From NCBI GenBank assembly GCA_964545475.1, contig CAZJGG010000003.1, positions 14,143-78,142 on the forward strand: DNA of 64,000 nt, written 5' to 3'. The position numbers and the translations under genes are program-made. The stretch comes from CAZJGG01 sp964545475 (GTDB lineage Bacteria > Bacillota > Clostridia > Lachnospirales > JAISER01). Positions 36,676-44,278 of the stretch are shown piece after piece (positions within the stretch are counted from its first letter, which is position 1; every line of letters starts with the position of its first letter). The notes under the pieces are model-generated. The model worked only from the letters and a program-made list of their open reading frames with translations, searched no databases and was not told where the DNA came from.

Positions 36676-37323
36676 CTATTCCCCCTTGTTTTTCTTTAAT
36701 GTGTCTAACATGTCAATCATTGTGTCAGAGACATCGGCTTCATATTTGGTGATTTCGACTTCAATTGGGGTAGGGTCGTTAGTAATAGCCTTACCAAGAA
36801 AATGGTTAAAAAACATTATTATACCTGAAGTAAGCCCGATAGAATAAGCCACTTCTAAGGCAATAGGATGCTTTGTTTCCTGCCCAAATATAAGCTTATG
36901 AGTGTTTTCAAAAACCTCACTCATTTGGGCATCGGAATAAAAACTCATAATGGCAATGCCAGAGCCTACGAACAAAACAACGCATACAAAGGCAATTTTT
37001 GACCATTTGTAAAGTTTGTTGTCTTCGCTTTTAGTAGGGGAATATTCAATATAAGTATCCATTTCGCCAACGTTAACAACGCTTGCATCTGGGTATTTCT
37101 TTTTAATTTGCTTAATAATGTCCGTAATGGTTACAAGATAACTTTGTTTCTGATCTTTTTTCTTTTTATTAAGAAGAGATTGGTTATCAATTTCAATAAG
37201 CTTTACGCTGTTTATGGTGTCTGCAACGTCTTTTGTTGCTAAAACCTCGCAAATATCTTTAATCGTAATTTCCGAAAGGTTTGTTAAAGTTGCCTTTTTC
37301 ATGGGCTTTAAGTAAATATCCAT
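36676..37323 (-). CDS. spoVAA: stage V sporulation protein AA
   Basis: The 215-residue protein starts at MDIYLKPMKK (ATG at 37323, after GAGGAG). An ATG further upstream at 37392 has no ribosome binding site. A soluble N-terminal domain of about 115 residues precedes two membrane spans (SKIAFVCVVLFVGSGIAIM and VAYSIGLTSGIIMFF). It is the first canonical gene of spoVA. The start overlaps a 64-codon reading frame by 65 bp. Confidence 0.88.
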   Translation of the reverse strand: MDIYLKPMKKATLTNLSEITIKDICEVLATKDVADTINSVKLIEIDNQSLLNKKKKDQKQSYLVTITDIIKQIKKKYPDASVVNVGEMDTYIEYSPTKSEDNKLYKWSKIAFVCVVLFVGSGIAIMSFYSDAQMSEVFENTHKLIFGQETKHPIALEVAYSIGLTSGIIMFFNHFLGKAITNDPTPIEVEITKYEADVSDTMIDMLDTLKKNKGE

Positions 37324-37453
37324 GAAGTAACACTCCTCTGTAGGATGGTGGTTTTTTAAAATTTTTGTTATAGACAAAGTATGAAATACCAAATAATAAT
37401 GATATTATGACCACAAGCTTAATAAAAAAAACAAGTCTTTTTTTTCCAATCAA
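37259..37453 (-). CDS. possible 64-residue single-span membrane protein upstream of spoVAA
   Basis: The frame starts with TTG at 37453, 9 nt after a perfect AGGAGG. It encodes a short basic N-terminus, one hydrophobic span (FFIKLVVIISLLFGISYFV) and a basic tail that overlaps spoVAA in another frame. The ribosome binding site and sensible topology support translation, perhaps as a coupled leader for spoVAA. The overlapping tail is constrained by spoVAA, so its C-terminus may not matter. No family was recognised. Confidence 0.45.
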   Translation of the reverse strand: MIGKKRLVFFIKLVVIISLLFGISYFVYNKNFKKPPSYRGVLLHGYLLKAHEKGNFNKPFGNYD

Positions 37454-37492
37454 TTAAGATAACCTCCTAAAACATTAATACGGTTATTGACA

Positions 37493-37523
37493 ATTATATC
37501 CACTTGATAGTACTATATATTCA
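37493..37523 (-). promoter_or_regulatory. candidate sigma-G-type promoter of the spoVA operon
   Basis: On the minus strand TGAATA (37523-37518) lies 17 bp from GATATAAT (37500-37493). The -35 box and spacing fit forespore sigma-G promoters, the known controller of spoVA in B. subtilis. The -10 is only a partial match and could also serve sigma-A. Confidence 0.35.
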
Positions 37524-37538
37524 ATGTTCAAAATTTGT

Positions 37539-37646
37539 TGTATAGCAATTTTCTAATTAGCAGTCCAATGAATCACGGCGCATTAGCGCAAACGCTGTAG
37601 GCGTTTAGTGATTAATTGGACTACATTAAATAAAATTGCTATATAC
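37539..37646. repeat. 108-bp nested palindrome between spoVA and dpa operons
   Basis: Outer arms GTATAGCAATTTT and AAAATTGCTATATAC enclose a second stem, AGTCCAATGAATCAC with GTGATTAATTGGACT (14 of 15 paired), and a GC-richer tip around GGCGCATTAGCGC. The outer ends resemble those of the 104-bp family (AGCAATTTG), but the core differs. The remaining sequence to 37764 is AT-rich, with a candidate sporulation promoter and no gene. Confidence 0.8.
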
Positions 37647-37678
37647 ATAATTTAATTGAAGGATTGTTTTAAAATAGA

Positions 37679-37708
37679 ACACGCCCTTAATTGAATAAGC
37701 ATAAGATA
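37679..37708 (+). promoter_or_regulatory. candidate sigma-K/sigma-E-type promoter of dpaA
   Basis: CATAAGATA (37700-37708) matches the mother-cell -10 pattern CATAnnnTA, and AC occurs at the expected -35 spacing (about 37679-37682). In B. subtilis the dipicolinate synthase operon is sigma-K dependent. The motif is short, so support is modest. Confidence 0.4.
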
Positions 37709-37764
37709 TTAATAATTACTCTAAGCATTTTTCAAAGCTATACAAGCAATGAAAAGGCTTCTGA

Positions 37765-38676
37765 ATGGGAGTGAATGAATTGTATCATAATAAATTTCTT
37801 GTTTTAGGCGGAGATATGAGAAACATCTCACTTTCTAGTCATTTGCAGGAAGATAACAACAAAGTTATGGTTTACGGCTTTTCCTCGCTTTCACCTGAAG
37901 AATTTCCACATCTTATGTTTTCAAAAAATATGCAAAAGGCAATAAAAAATGCGGAAGTGGTTATCGGACCGATACCGTGCTGCAGCGAAAAAAACATTTT
38001 AAACACTCCTTTTCATAAACAGTCAATTTCAATAGATTCAATTTTTGAGGCTATGGACAGCAGACAGATTTTTGTTGCAGGCAGAATTGACAAAGAAGTT
38101 TTTGAAAAGGCGAAAGAGAAAAAAATAATTATTTATGACGTGCTTGAAAGAAACGAAATGGCCATTTTAAACGCAATTCCTACAGCGGAAGGCGCTATAC
38201 AAATTGCGTTTGAACAAACAAAAATCACTTTGCATGGTGCAAATATTTTAGTCATCGGTTTTGGGCGGATTGGTAAAATATTATCAAAGATGCTCAAAGG
38301 AATCGGGGCAAACGTTTTTGGTGCTACCAGGCGTTATGACGATTATGCTTCAATGGTAAGTTATGGCTACAATCCATTGATGCTTTCAGAATTAAACGGA
38401 TACCTTTCTAAAATGGACGTTATTATTAATACTGCGCCTCATGTTCTTATTGATAAAAGCAACATTAAATTTATTAAAAAGGATTGCTTAATAATTGATT
38501 TAGCCTCTGCGCCTTACGGGGTGGACTTTGAGGAATGCAAAAGAGAGGGTATAAATGCGGTTTTGGCAGGCTCTCTGCCCGGCAAGGTTGCGCCTATAAG
38601 TGCCGCAAAATATATTAAGGAGACAGTTTATAATATTTTATGCGAAAGGATTGAAAAATATGGATTTGAAAAATAA
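37765..38676 (+). CDS. dpaA: dipicolinate synthase subunit A
   Basis: The 303-residue subunit converts the dihydrodipicolinate-pathway intermediate to dipicolinic acid with DpaB in the mother cell. It has a Rossmann NAD(P) site, ILVIGFGRIGKILSKML, and DpaA landmarks VLGGDMRN, PTAEGAIQIA and LASAPYGVDF. The ATG at 37765 follows AAAAGG; a TTG at 37780 after GGGAG is an alternative. It is transcribed away from spoVA, whose products take up the same compound. Confidence 0.92.
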   Translation: MGVNELYHNKFLVLGGDMRNISLSSHLQEDNNKVMVYGFSSLSPEEFPHLMFSKNMQKAIKNAEVVIGPIPCCSEKNILNTPFHKQSISIDSIFEAMDSRQIFVAGRIDKEVFEKAKEKKIIIYDVLERNEMAILNAIPTAEGAIQIAFEQTKITLHGANILVIGFGRIGKILSKMLKGIGANVFGATRRYDDYASMVSYGYNPLMLSELNGYLSKMDVIINTAPHVLIDKSNIKFIKKDCLIIDLASAPYGVDFEECKREGINAVLAGSLPGKVAPISAAKYIKETVYNILCERIEKYGFEK

Positions 38677-39238
38677 AACCATAGGTTTTGCGATAACAGG
38701 CTCGTTTTGTACACATGATAAAATTATACCAGTAGTTGAAAAGTTAGTAAATTCAGGAGCAAATGTTATTCCTATAATATCAGAAATAACAAGTTGCACA
38801 GATACAAGGTTCGGCACGGCTGCGGATTTTAAGAAGAAGCTTGTTGAAATTACTAAAAATGAAATTATTGATTCTGTTGTTACAGCAGAGCCCATTGGTC
38901 CTAAAAAACTTTTGGATATTTTGGTTATTGCGCCGGCTTCCGGCAATACTATAGCTAAATTAGCTAATGCGATAACAGATTCTACAGTTACAATGGCTGC
39001 TAAGGCTCATTTACGCAATGAAAGCCCTCTTGTAATTGGAATTTCCACAAACGACGGCCTTGGAGGAAACGCAAAAAACATCGGTCTTTTGCTTAATATA
39101 AACAATATTTATTTTGTCCCCTTTGGGCAGGATGATGCTATAAAGAAATCCAAATCATTAGTAGCGGATTTTAATTTAATTCCCGATACTCTTGAAAAAG
39201 CATTGGAAGGAAAGCAAATTCAGCCACTTTTGATTTAA
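38660..39238 (+). CDS. dpaB: dipicolinate synthase subunit B
   Basis: The 192-residue flavoprotein-like subunit has AITGSFCTHDKI at the N-terminus and VIAPASGNTIAKLANAITD, typical of DpaB. The start ATG at 38660 follows AAGGA within the end of dpaA (17-bp overlap), implying coupled translation. An upstream in-frame start inside dpaA lacks support. Confidence 0.92.
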   Translation: MDLKNKTIGFAITGSFCTHDKIIPVVEKLVNSGANVIPIISEITSCTDTRFGTAADFKKKLVEITKNEIIDSVVTAEPIGPKKLLDILVIAPASGNTIAKLANAITDSTVTMAAKAHLRNESPLVIGISTNDGLGGNAKNIGLLLNINNIYFVPFGQDDAIKKSKSLVADFNLIPDTLEKALEGKQIQPLLI

Positions 39239-39281
39239 ATATTTATCCGTATACATCAAATTCGGGAAAGGAGTTGGGGAG

Positions 39282-40277
39282 ATGTCAGCAACATTATTGG
39301 AAGAATACAGAAACGGCATACTTGAAACAATTCATAAAGGCATTGTATGCATTATTGATAAAGATAGGAGCATAAAGCATATAGGAGATCACAATACGCT
39401 TATGTTTTACCGCTCATGCAGCAAGCCTATTCAAATTTTACCTTTTATATTAAATGGGTTGCACGAGAAATATGATATTAAACCAGAGGAAATAGCAATA
39501 ATGTGTTCTTCCCACCATGGAAACCCGGAGCATGTTGAAGTTTTGGAAAGCCTTGCAAAAAGGCTTGGTTTAAACGAAGATATGTTCGTTATGAAACCAA
39601 CTTACCCAATAAACTTAAACAGCAAAACTGCGGTTATAAAAAATGGCTTGCCCCCGAGAAAAGTTTACCACAACTGCTTTGGCAAGCATATAGGGCTTAT
39701 TCTTCTTGCCCGACATTACGGCATAAAAGAAGAAAACTACTGGCATGGGGACAATAAAATTGTTTATGCAATAAAAGAGCTTATATCTTATTTGGCGGAA
39801 GTTAACGCTGACGATATAAAAACCGGAACAGACGGTTGCGGTGTGCCTGTTTTTGCAGTTCCAATGGAAAAAATTGCTCTATCTTATTTAAAATATGCAC
39901 GCCCTGAGCTTATTAATGACGAAAGCGTTAGAAAAGCAACTCAAATAGTGTGGGATTCCATTCATGAAAAACCGTCAATGATATGCGGTGAAGGGGAAGC
40001 TGTATCAGAGCTTTCTGCAAGCCCAAATATATTAGCTAAAGATGGGGCAGGGGGGCTTATAACAATGGGGCTTCGCAAAGAGGGGCTTGGCATTGTTATC
40101 CGCCTTCAAGACGGAGCGCACCACAGGCTTCCTCAAATTGCCTATTCTGTTCTTGAAAAAATTAGCTATGAAGATAAGGAACTTATAAACAGGCTTAAAA
40201 ACTTATCTCCTATGGCTGTATATAATGAAAACGACGATATAGTGGGGGATATTAAAGCTCCATTTACATTAAAGTAA
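39282..40277 (+). CDS. asparaginase (AnsA-like, peptidase-like asparaginase II family)
   Basis: The 331-residue protein matches the asparaginase family typified by Rhizobium-type L-asparaginase: EYRNGILETIHKGI, FYRSCSKPIQILPFI, CSSHHGNPEH, HNCFGKHIG and GTDGCGVPVFAVP. It hydrolyses Asn to Asp. It follows dpaB by 43 bp, with its own ribosome binding site, and may share the sporulation transcript. Asp is a precursor of dipicolinate, which makes the pairing reasonable but unproven. Confidence 0.85.
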   Translation: MSATLLEEYRNGILETIHKGIVCIIDKDRSIKHIGDHNTLMFYRSCSKPIQILPFILNGLHEKYDIKPEEIAIMCSSHHGNPEHVEVLESLAKRLGLNEDMFVMKPTYPINLNSKTAVIKNGLPPRKVYHNCFGKHIGLILLARHYGIKEENYWHGDNKIVYAIKELISYLAEVNADDIKTGTDGCGVPVFAVPMEKIALSYLKYARPELINDESVRKATQIVWDSIHEKPSMICGEGEAVSELSASPNILAKDGAGGLITMGLRKEGLGIVIRLQDGAHHRLPQIAYSVLEKISYEDKELINRLKNLSPMAVYNENDDIVGDIKAPFTLK

Positions 40278-40281
40278 AATA

Positions 40282-40333
40282 AAAAGCGGCAAACACATGT
40301 ATACAGCAGGGCTGTATTGTGTTTGCCGCTTTT
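40282..40333 (+). terminator. long terminator hairpin after asparaginase
   Basis: AAAAGCGGCAAACACA (40282-40297) pairs perfectly with its complement (40318-40333). An inner stem ATACAGC-AGG-GCTGTAT fills the loop. It can serve both strands. Confidence 0.85.
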
Positions 40334-40363
40334 AAGTTCTATAAAAATCTACTGATATGCTTT

Positions 40364-40573
40364 TTAATCATTGTCTTTTTTTCGTATCTCAATTAAGCCT
40401 GCAATGCAAGTTCCAACAATTATACCTAAAAAGACTAAAACATATGTATCATGTCTTTCTTGAAAATAAACAGGTAAAAAGGGATAAAAAATTGAAAGAC
40501 ATATTCCTAATAATGCCGTGCAAAGAATATTTGTTATATAATGTTTAATTTTATTCTTATTATTAGGTTTCAT
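40364..40573 (-). CDS. small two-span membrane protein
   Basis: The 69-residue product starts at the ATG at 40573, about 10 nt after GAGGAG. It has a basic N-terminus (MKPNNKNKIKHY), two hydrophobic spans (ITNILCTALLGICLSIFY and VLVFLGIIVGTCIAGLI) and a charged C-terminus. No family was recognised. It stands alone between a terminator and a palindromic element, and its ribosome binding site and topology support a real gene. Confidence 0.6.
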   Translation of the reverse strand: MKPNNKNKIKHYITNILCTALLGICLSIFYPFLPVYFQERHDTYVLVFLGIIVGTCIAGLIEIRKKDND

Positions 40574-40886
40574 TTTTGAAAATCTCCTCACCGCATTGTA
40601 AATTGCTTAAGGCCCCTTCCTTAGAGCCTGTTTAGAATCTCCATTTCAGTGTCTTTTCGGCAAATTTTCCGAATCGCTGCGTCAGTGGCAAACGCCCATA
40701 CTTCTTCTAGTATGAACGTTCACCACTTCCTTGCGATTCAAAAAATTTGCTCAAAAATCCACTAAAAGCGAGATTCCAAACAGGCTCTTAGAAAGGTTTC
40801 CGGGTTGTCGAGGGCGCCAACCCCTACATTTATGCCAAATCTATAGCTATTAAAAAAATAATGATGTACCGAACAACTCGCAGTGC
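40574..40886. other. intergenic region with palindromic element
   Basis: It holds the full 166-bp element (40623-40788) and a small GC-rich hairpin (GGGTTG to CAACCC, 40804-40825). The rest to the pepA stop has no recognisable gene or U-run terminator. Confidence 0.6.
40623..40788 (+). repeat. 166-bp palindromic mobile element, full copy
   Basis: The ends GAGCCTGTTTAGAATCTC and GAGATTCCAAACAGGCTC are flanked by TTA on both sides, a candidate target duplication. Nested stems are GAATCGC with GCGATTC, GTGG with CCAC, AACG with CGTT and CATAC with GTATG. Unpaired segments match the other copies. It lies in the gap downstream of pepA. Confidence 0.9.
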
Positions 40887-42275
40887 TTACTTAATAGATG
40901 CAAATGACTTGCAAAGCTCATACAACGTAGTTATTCCTGCTCCTGTTGCCCCTATGTTTTGGAATTCCCATTTTTGAGTGCTTACCCAAGCTGTACCAGC
41001 AATATCAATATGCATCCAAGGCAGGTCTTCATTAAAACATGAAAGAAATTGCCCAGCCGCTATTGTGGCGCAGCCCTCTTCAGAGCTGTTTTTTATGTCA
41101 GCGGCACGGCTTTCATTTAGTTTGGCATATTCATCAAAAGTAGGAAGGCGCCAGTATTGCTCTCCGGTGTCTTTAGAAGCATTGTTAAGTCTGTTGAAAA
41201 ATTCATCGTCATTAGAAAGCACAGCGGCAGTTGTAAACCCAAACATTAACACAACTCCCCCTGTTAATGTGGCAATATCCACAATTCTAGTTGCTCCGGC
41301 TTTTGATACTGCATAAGTTATGGCATCTGCCAAGACAAGCCGCCCTTCGGCATCAGTATTGGCGATTTCAATGGTTTTTCCGCTCATGGAAGTAACAACG
41401 TCTCCAACCAAGAAGCTATCTCTTGATATGCGGTTTTCCGCCGCCGGAATAACAGCAGTAACATTAACGTGAACTTTATTTTTAGCAAGAGCAGTTATAC
41501 AGCCCCAAACAGCCGCCGCCCCTGCCATATCTCCTCTTATGCCTTTCATAGAAAGAACAGGCTTTAAGCAATATCCTCCTGTGTCGCAGGTTATGCCCTT
41601 GCCTACAAGCCCTATAACTTCTTTGCTCTCCGGCGCACCTTTATAGGTTAAAACCGCCATACGAGGAAGGTTTCCTGCGCTTCCGCCAACAGCCAGCAAA
41701 GCATTCATACCCAGCTCTTTCATTTGTTTATCATCTAATATTTCAACAGTGCATCCGGCTTTTTCAGCCAAATCAGCCATTCTTGCCGTCATTGTATCAG
41801 GAGTAAGCATGTTTGCCGGTTCGTTTACCATATCCCGAGCTATTAAAACGCTTTCTGCTATAGCAGATATTTCAGACAGCTTATTAAAGTCTTTTTCCCC
41901 ATTTGGTAAATCGAGGTAAACAGTAAGTTCGTTTATTGTGTTAGTGCTTTTCCAGTTTTTCGGTTTGTAAAGGGTAAGTGCAACGCTTTCGTATGCAAAA
42001 ACGGCGGCTTTTTCACCAAAAAGTTCAGCTAAAGCTTTAAGGCGAATAACAACGGATTTCCCTCCGTTTAACTGAACATGTTTTATACCTGCCGCAACAG
42101 CACGCCTTACTAACAGTGAGGAAAGTTTTTCCTTATCCCCCAAACATACCGTAGCGCAAGGCATTTGTCCGTCATTAAAAGAGCAGTTAATATTAAGCAA
42201 ATTATTATTTTCATTGTTTTTTAAGGCAAAATCAATTTGCCATTGTGCAGCTTCGTTGTTCCAGTAAGTAATCAT
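40887..42275 (-). CDS. pepA: leucyl aminopeptidase (peptidase family M17)
   Basis: The 462-residue cytosolic aminopeptidase has the two-metal site in KGITCDTGGYCLKP and NTDAEGRLVLADA, the latter being the family signature. It removes N-terminal residues from imported peptides. It begins 16 bp after the second importer's last ATPase gene, completing an import-and-hydrolyse operon. Confidence 0.93.
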   Translation of the reverse strand: MITYWNNEAAQWQIDFALKNNENNNLLNINCSFNDGQMPCATVCLGDKEKLSSLLVRRAVAAGIKHVQLNGGKSVVIRLKALAELFGEKAAVFAYESVALTLYKPKNWKSTNTINELTVYLDLPNGEKDFNKLSEISAIAESVLIARDMVNEPANMLTPDTMTARMADLAEKAGCTVEILDDKQMKELGMNALLAVGGSAGNLPRMAVLTYKGAPESKEVIGLVGKGITCDTGGYCLKPVLSMKGIRGDMAGAAAVWGCITALAKNKVHVNVTAVIPAAENRISRDSFLVGDVVTSMSGKTIEIANTDAEGRLVLADAITYAVSKAGATRIVDIATLTGGVVLMFGFTTAAVLSNDDEFFNRLNNASKDTGEQYWRLPTFDEYAKLNESRAADIKNSSEEGCATIAAGQFLSCFNEDLPWMHIDIAGTAWVSTQKWEFQNIGATGAGITTLYELCKSFASIK

Positions 42276-42291
42276 TTAAACATCTCCATAA

Positions 42292-43251
42292 TTATATATG
42301 CAAGCAAGCTACGAAATGCCCCGGTTCTGGCTCAAAAGATGGAATTTTATAAGCCTTGCAGTTGTCTGCGCATTTTGGGCATCTTGTTTGAAATGGGCAG
42401 CCAACAGGCAAATTAACAGTGCTTGGAATATCACCCTGTAAAATCTTACGCTCGCTTTGCCTTGTTGGGTCTGGTATGGGCACGGCGGATAAAAGAGCTT
42501 TTGTATATGGGTGCATAGGGTTTTTATAAAGCATCTCTTTCGGCGCCATTTCAACAATAGAGCCTAAATACATAACCGCTATACGGTCTGAAATCATTTC
42601 AACCACGCTTAAATCGTGGGAAATAAACAGATAAGTAAGGGCATAATCTTTTTGCAATTGTTGCATTAAATTAAGCACTTGCGCCTGAATTGAAACGTCC
42701 AGAGAAGAAACTGGCTCATCAGCAATTATAAGCTTTGGGCGCACAGTTAATGCTCTTGCAATACCGATACGCTGGCGCTGACCGCCGGAAAACTCATGAG
42801 GCCACCGTCTTGCATGTTTCTCATTTAAACCTACAATTTTCAAAAGTTCCCTTGCCGCTTGCAAACGCTCTTTAGAGCTCATTTTTGTATGCACAAGCAA
42901 AGGTTCTGCAACAAGTTCTTCAACTCTCATTCGGGGGTTTAAAGAACCGCTAGGGTCTTGGAATATCATTTGCATATCTTTGCGTAAAGGTCTTACTTCC
43001 CTTTCGCTTAAATTTGATATGTTTAAATCGTCGAAGGTTATTTCCCCGGAATCTGGCTTCATAAGCCTGTTTATAAGCCTGCCTGTTGTAGATTTTCCAC
43101 AGCCGGATTCTCCTACAACGGAAAATGTTTCCCCGGGATAAATCTCAAAGCTAATATCATTTACCGCATGGACAAAACGAGCTTTGCCAAATAAACTTTT
43201 CCCGGCAGGGAACTTTTTAACAACATTTTTTACGGTAACAAGGGGTTTCAT
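42292..43251 (-). CDS. dppF: peptide ABC transporter ATPase (DppF/OppF family), second system
   Basis: The 319-residue ATPase has Walker A GESGCGKS, signature FSGGQRQR, Walker B LIIADEPVSSLD and the C-terminal cysteines of CPFQTRCPKC. Its ATG overlaps the dppD stop by 4 bp. It functions with the adjacent DppD. Confidence 0.93.
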   Translation of the reverse strand: MKPLVTVKNVVKKFPAGKSLFGKARFVHAVNDISFEIYPGETFSVVGESGCGKSTTGRLINRLMKPDSGEITFDDLNISNLSEREVRPLRKDMQMIFQDPSGSLNPRMRVEELVAEPLLVHTKMSSKERLQAARELLKIVGLNEKHARRWPHEFSGGQRQRIGIARALTVRPKLIIADEPVSSLDVSIQAQVLNLMQQLQKDYALTYLFISHDLSVVEMISDRIAVMYLGSIVEMAPKEMLYKNPMHPYTKALLSAVPIPDPTRQSERKILQGDIPSTVNLPVGCPFQTRCPKCADNCKAYKIPSFEPEPGHFVACLHI

Positions 43252-44267
43252 TTAACCGCCTCCTTTGCGCCGTTTTCTGTATGCCAGCAGCGGCATTTTC
43301 TTGTTTGCCCATATTCAAGAAGAACAGGTTCTTCCTTATGGCACTGCTCCGTTGTAAATGCGCATCTAGGTGCAAATTTACATCCAGTAGGCATTGCGGA
43401 TAAATCCGGCACACTGCCGGGAATAGAGGGTAGTGTAGTTACTCCAGAACCAAGCTTCGGAACGGAAGCAATAAGCCCTTTAGTATAAGGGTGCATAGGT
43501 TCTGCAAAAAGCTGGTTTACAGAAGCTTCTTCAACAATTCTCCCTGCATACATAACCATAACCCGGCTGCACATTTCCGCAACAATACCTAAGTCATGGG
43601 TAATTAATATTATTCCGGCGTTATATTCGTTTTTAATGTTGCGCATTAGGTCTAAAATTTGAGCTTGAATCGTAACGTCAAGGGCGGTAGTTGGTTCGTC
43701 TGCAATAAGCAATTTTGGGTTACAGCTCATAGCCATAGCAATCATAACCCTTTGGCTCATGCCCCCAGATAACTGGTGAGGGTAGCTTCGCATAGTTACG
43801 CTTGGTACAGGTATTCCAACTTGTCTAAGCATATGTTCAGCGTGTTCTGTCGCCTGTTTTTTGATGTAATCCATATGCAGACGAATAGCTTCAACCATTT
43901 GCGCTCCAATGCGCATAGAAGGATTTAACGAAGTCATAGCTTCCTGAAAAATCATTGAAATGCTTTTGCCCCTGACAGAACGCATTTCTCGCTCACTGCA
44001 TGTAAGTAGGTCTTTTCCCTCAAATATAATTTCTCCTCCGGCAATACTGCCTGATGTACTTTTAAAAAGCTGCATAATAGATAATGACGTTACGGATTTT
44101 CCACAGCCGGACTCACCAACGAGCCCTACAATTTCCCCGGGGTAAACCTGAAAGCTGACATCGTCAATAACCACAACTTTAGACTTTTTCCCTGTTTTAA
44201 ATTCTGTACGCAGATTTTTTATATCAAGCAAAGGCTGGTCTTTTTTTACTAAAGAATTTTCGTTCAT
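43248..44267 (-). CDS. dppD: peptide ABC transporter ATPase (DppD/OppD family), second system
   Basis: The 339-residue ATPase has Walker A GESGCGKS, signature LSGGMSQR, Walker B LLIADEPTTALD, switch ITHDLGI and C-terminal cysteines in CKFAPRCAF. It follows dppC by 11 bp. Confidence 0.93.
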   Translation of the reverse strand: MNENSLVKKDQPLLDIKNLRTEFKTGKKSKVVVIDDVSFQVYPGEIVGLVGESGCGKSVTSLSIMQLFKSTSGSIAGGEIIFEGKDLLTCSEREMRSVRGKSISMIFQEAMTSLNPSMRIGAQMVEAIRLHMDYIKKQATEHAEHMLRQVGIPVPSVTMRSYPHQLSGGMSQRVMIAMAMSCNPKLLIADEPTTALDVTIQAQILDLMRNIKNEYNAGIILITHDLGIVAEMCSRVMVMYAGRIVEEASVNQLFAEPMHPYTKGLIASVPKLGSGVTTLPSIPGSVPDLSAMPTGCKFAPRCAFTTEQCHKEEPVLLEYGQTRKCRCWHTENGAKEAVK

Positions 44268-44278
44268 AATTTTCCCCC

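Noticed and set aside
38600..38659. Upstream in-frame start for dpaB inside dpaA
   Set aside because: The family N-terminus begins at the ATG at 38660, which has AAGGA at good spacing.
40623..40788. Resemblance of the 165-bp palindromes to integron attC sites (variable arms, constant unpaired bases)
   Set aside because: Copies are solitary, in both orientations, flanked by 3-bp duplications, not arrayed with cassettes, and no integron integrase is visible.
40804..40825. GC-rich hairpin GGGTTG to CAACCC next to the 166-bp element
   Set aside because: It is short with no T-run or second copy noticed in the window; support is too weak for a separate element.
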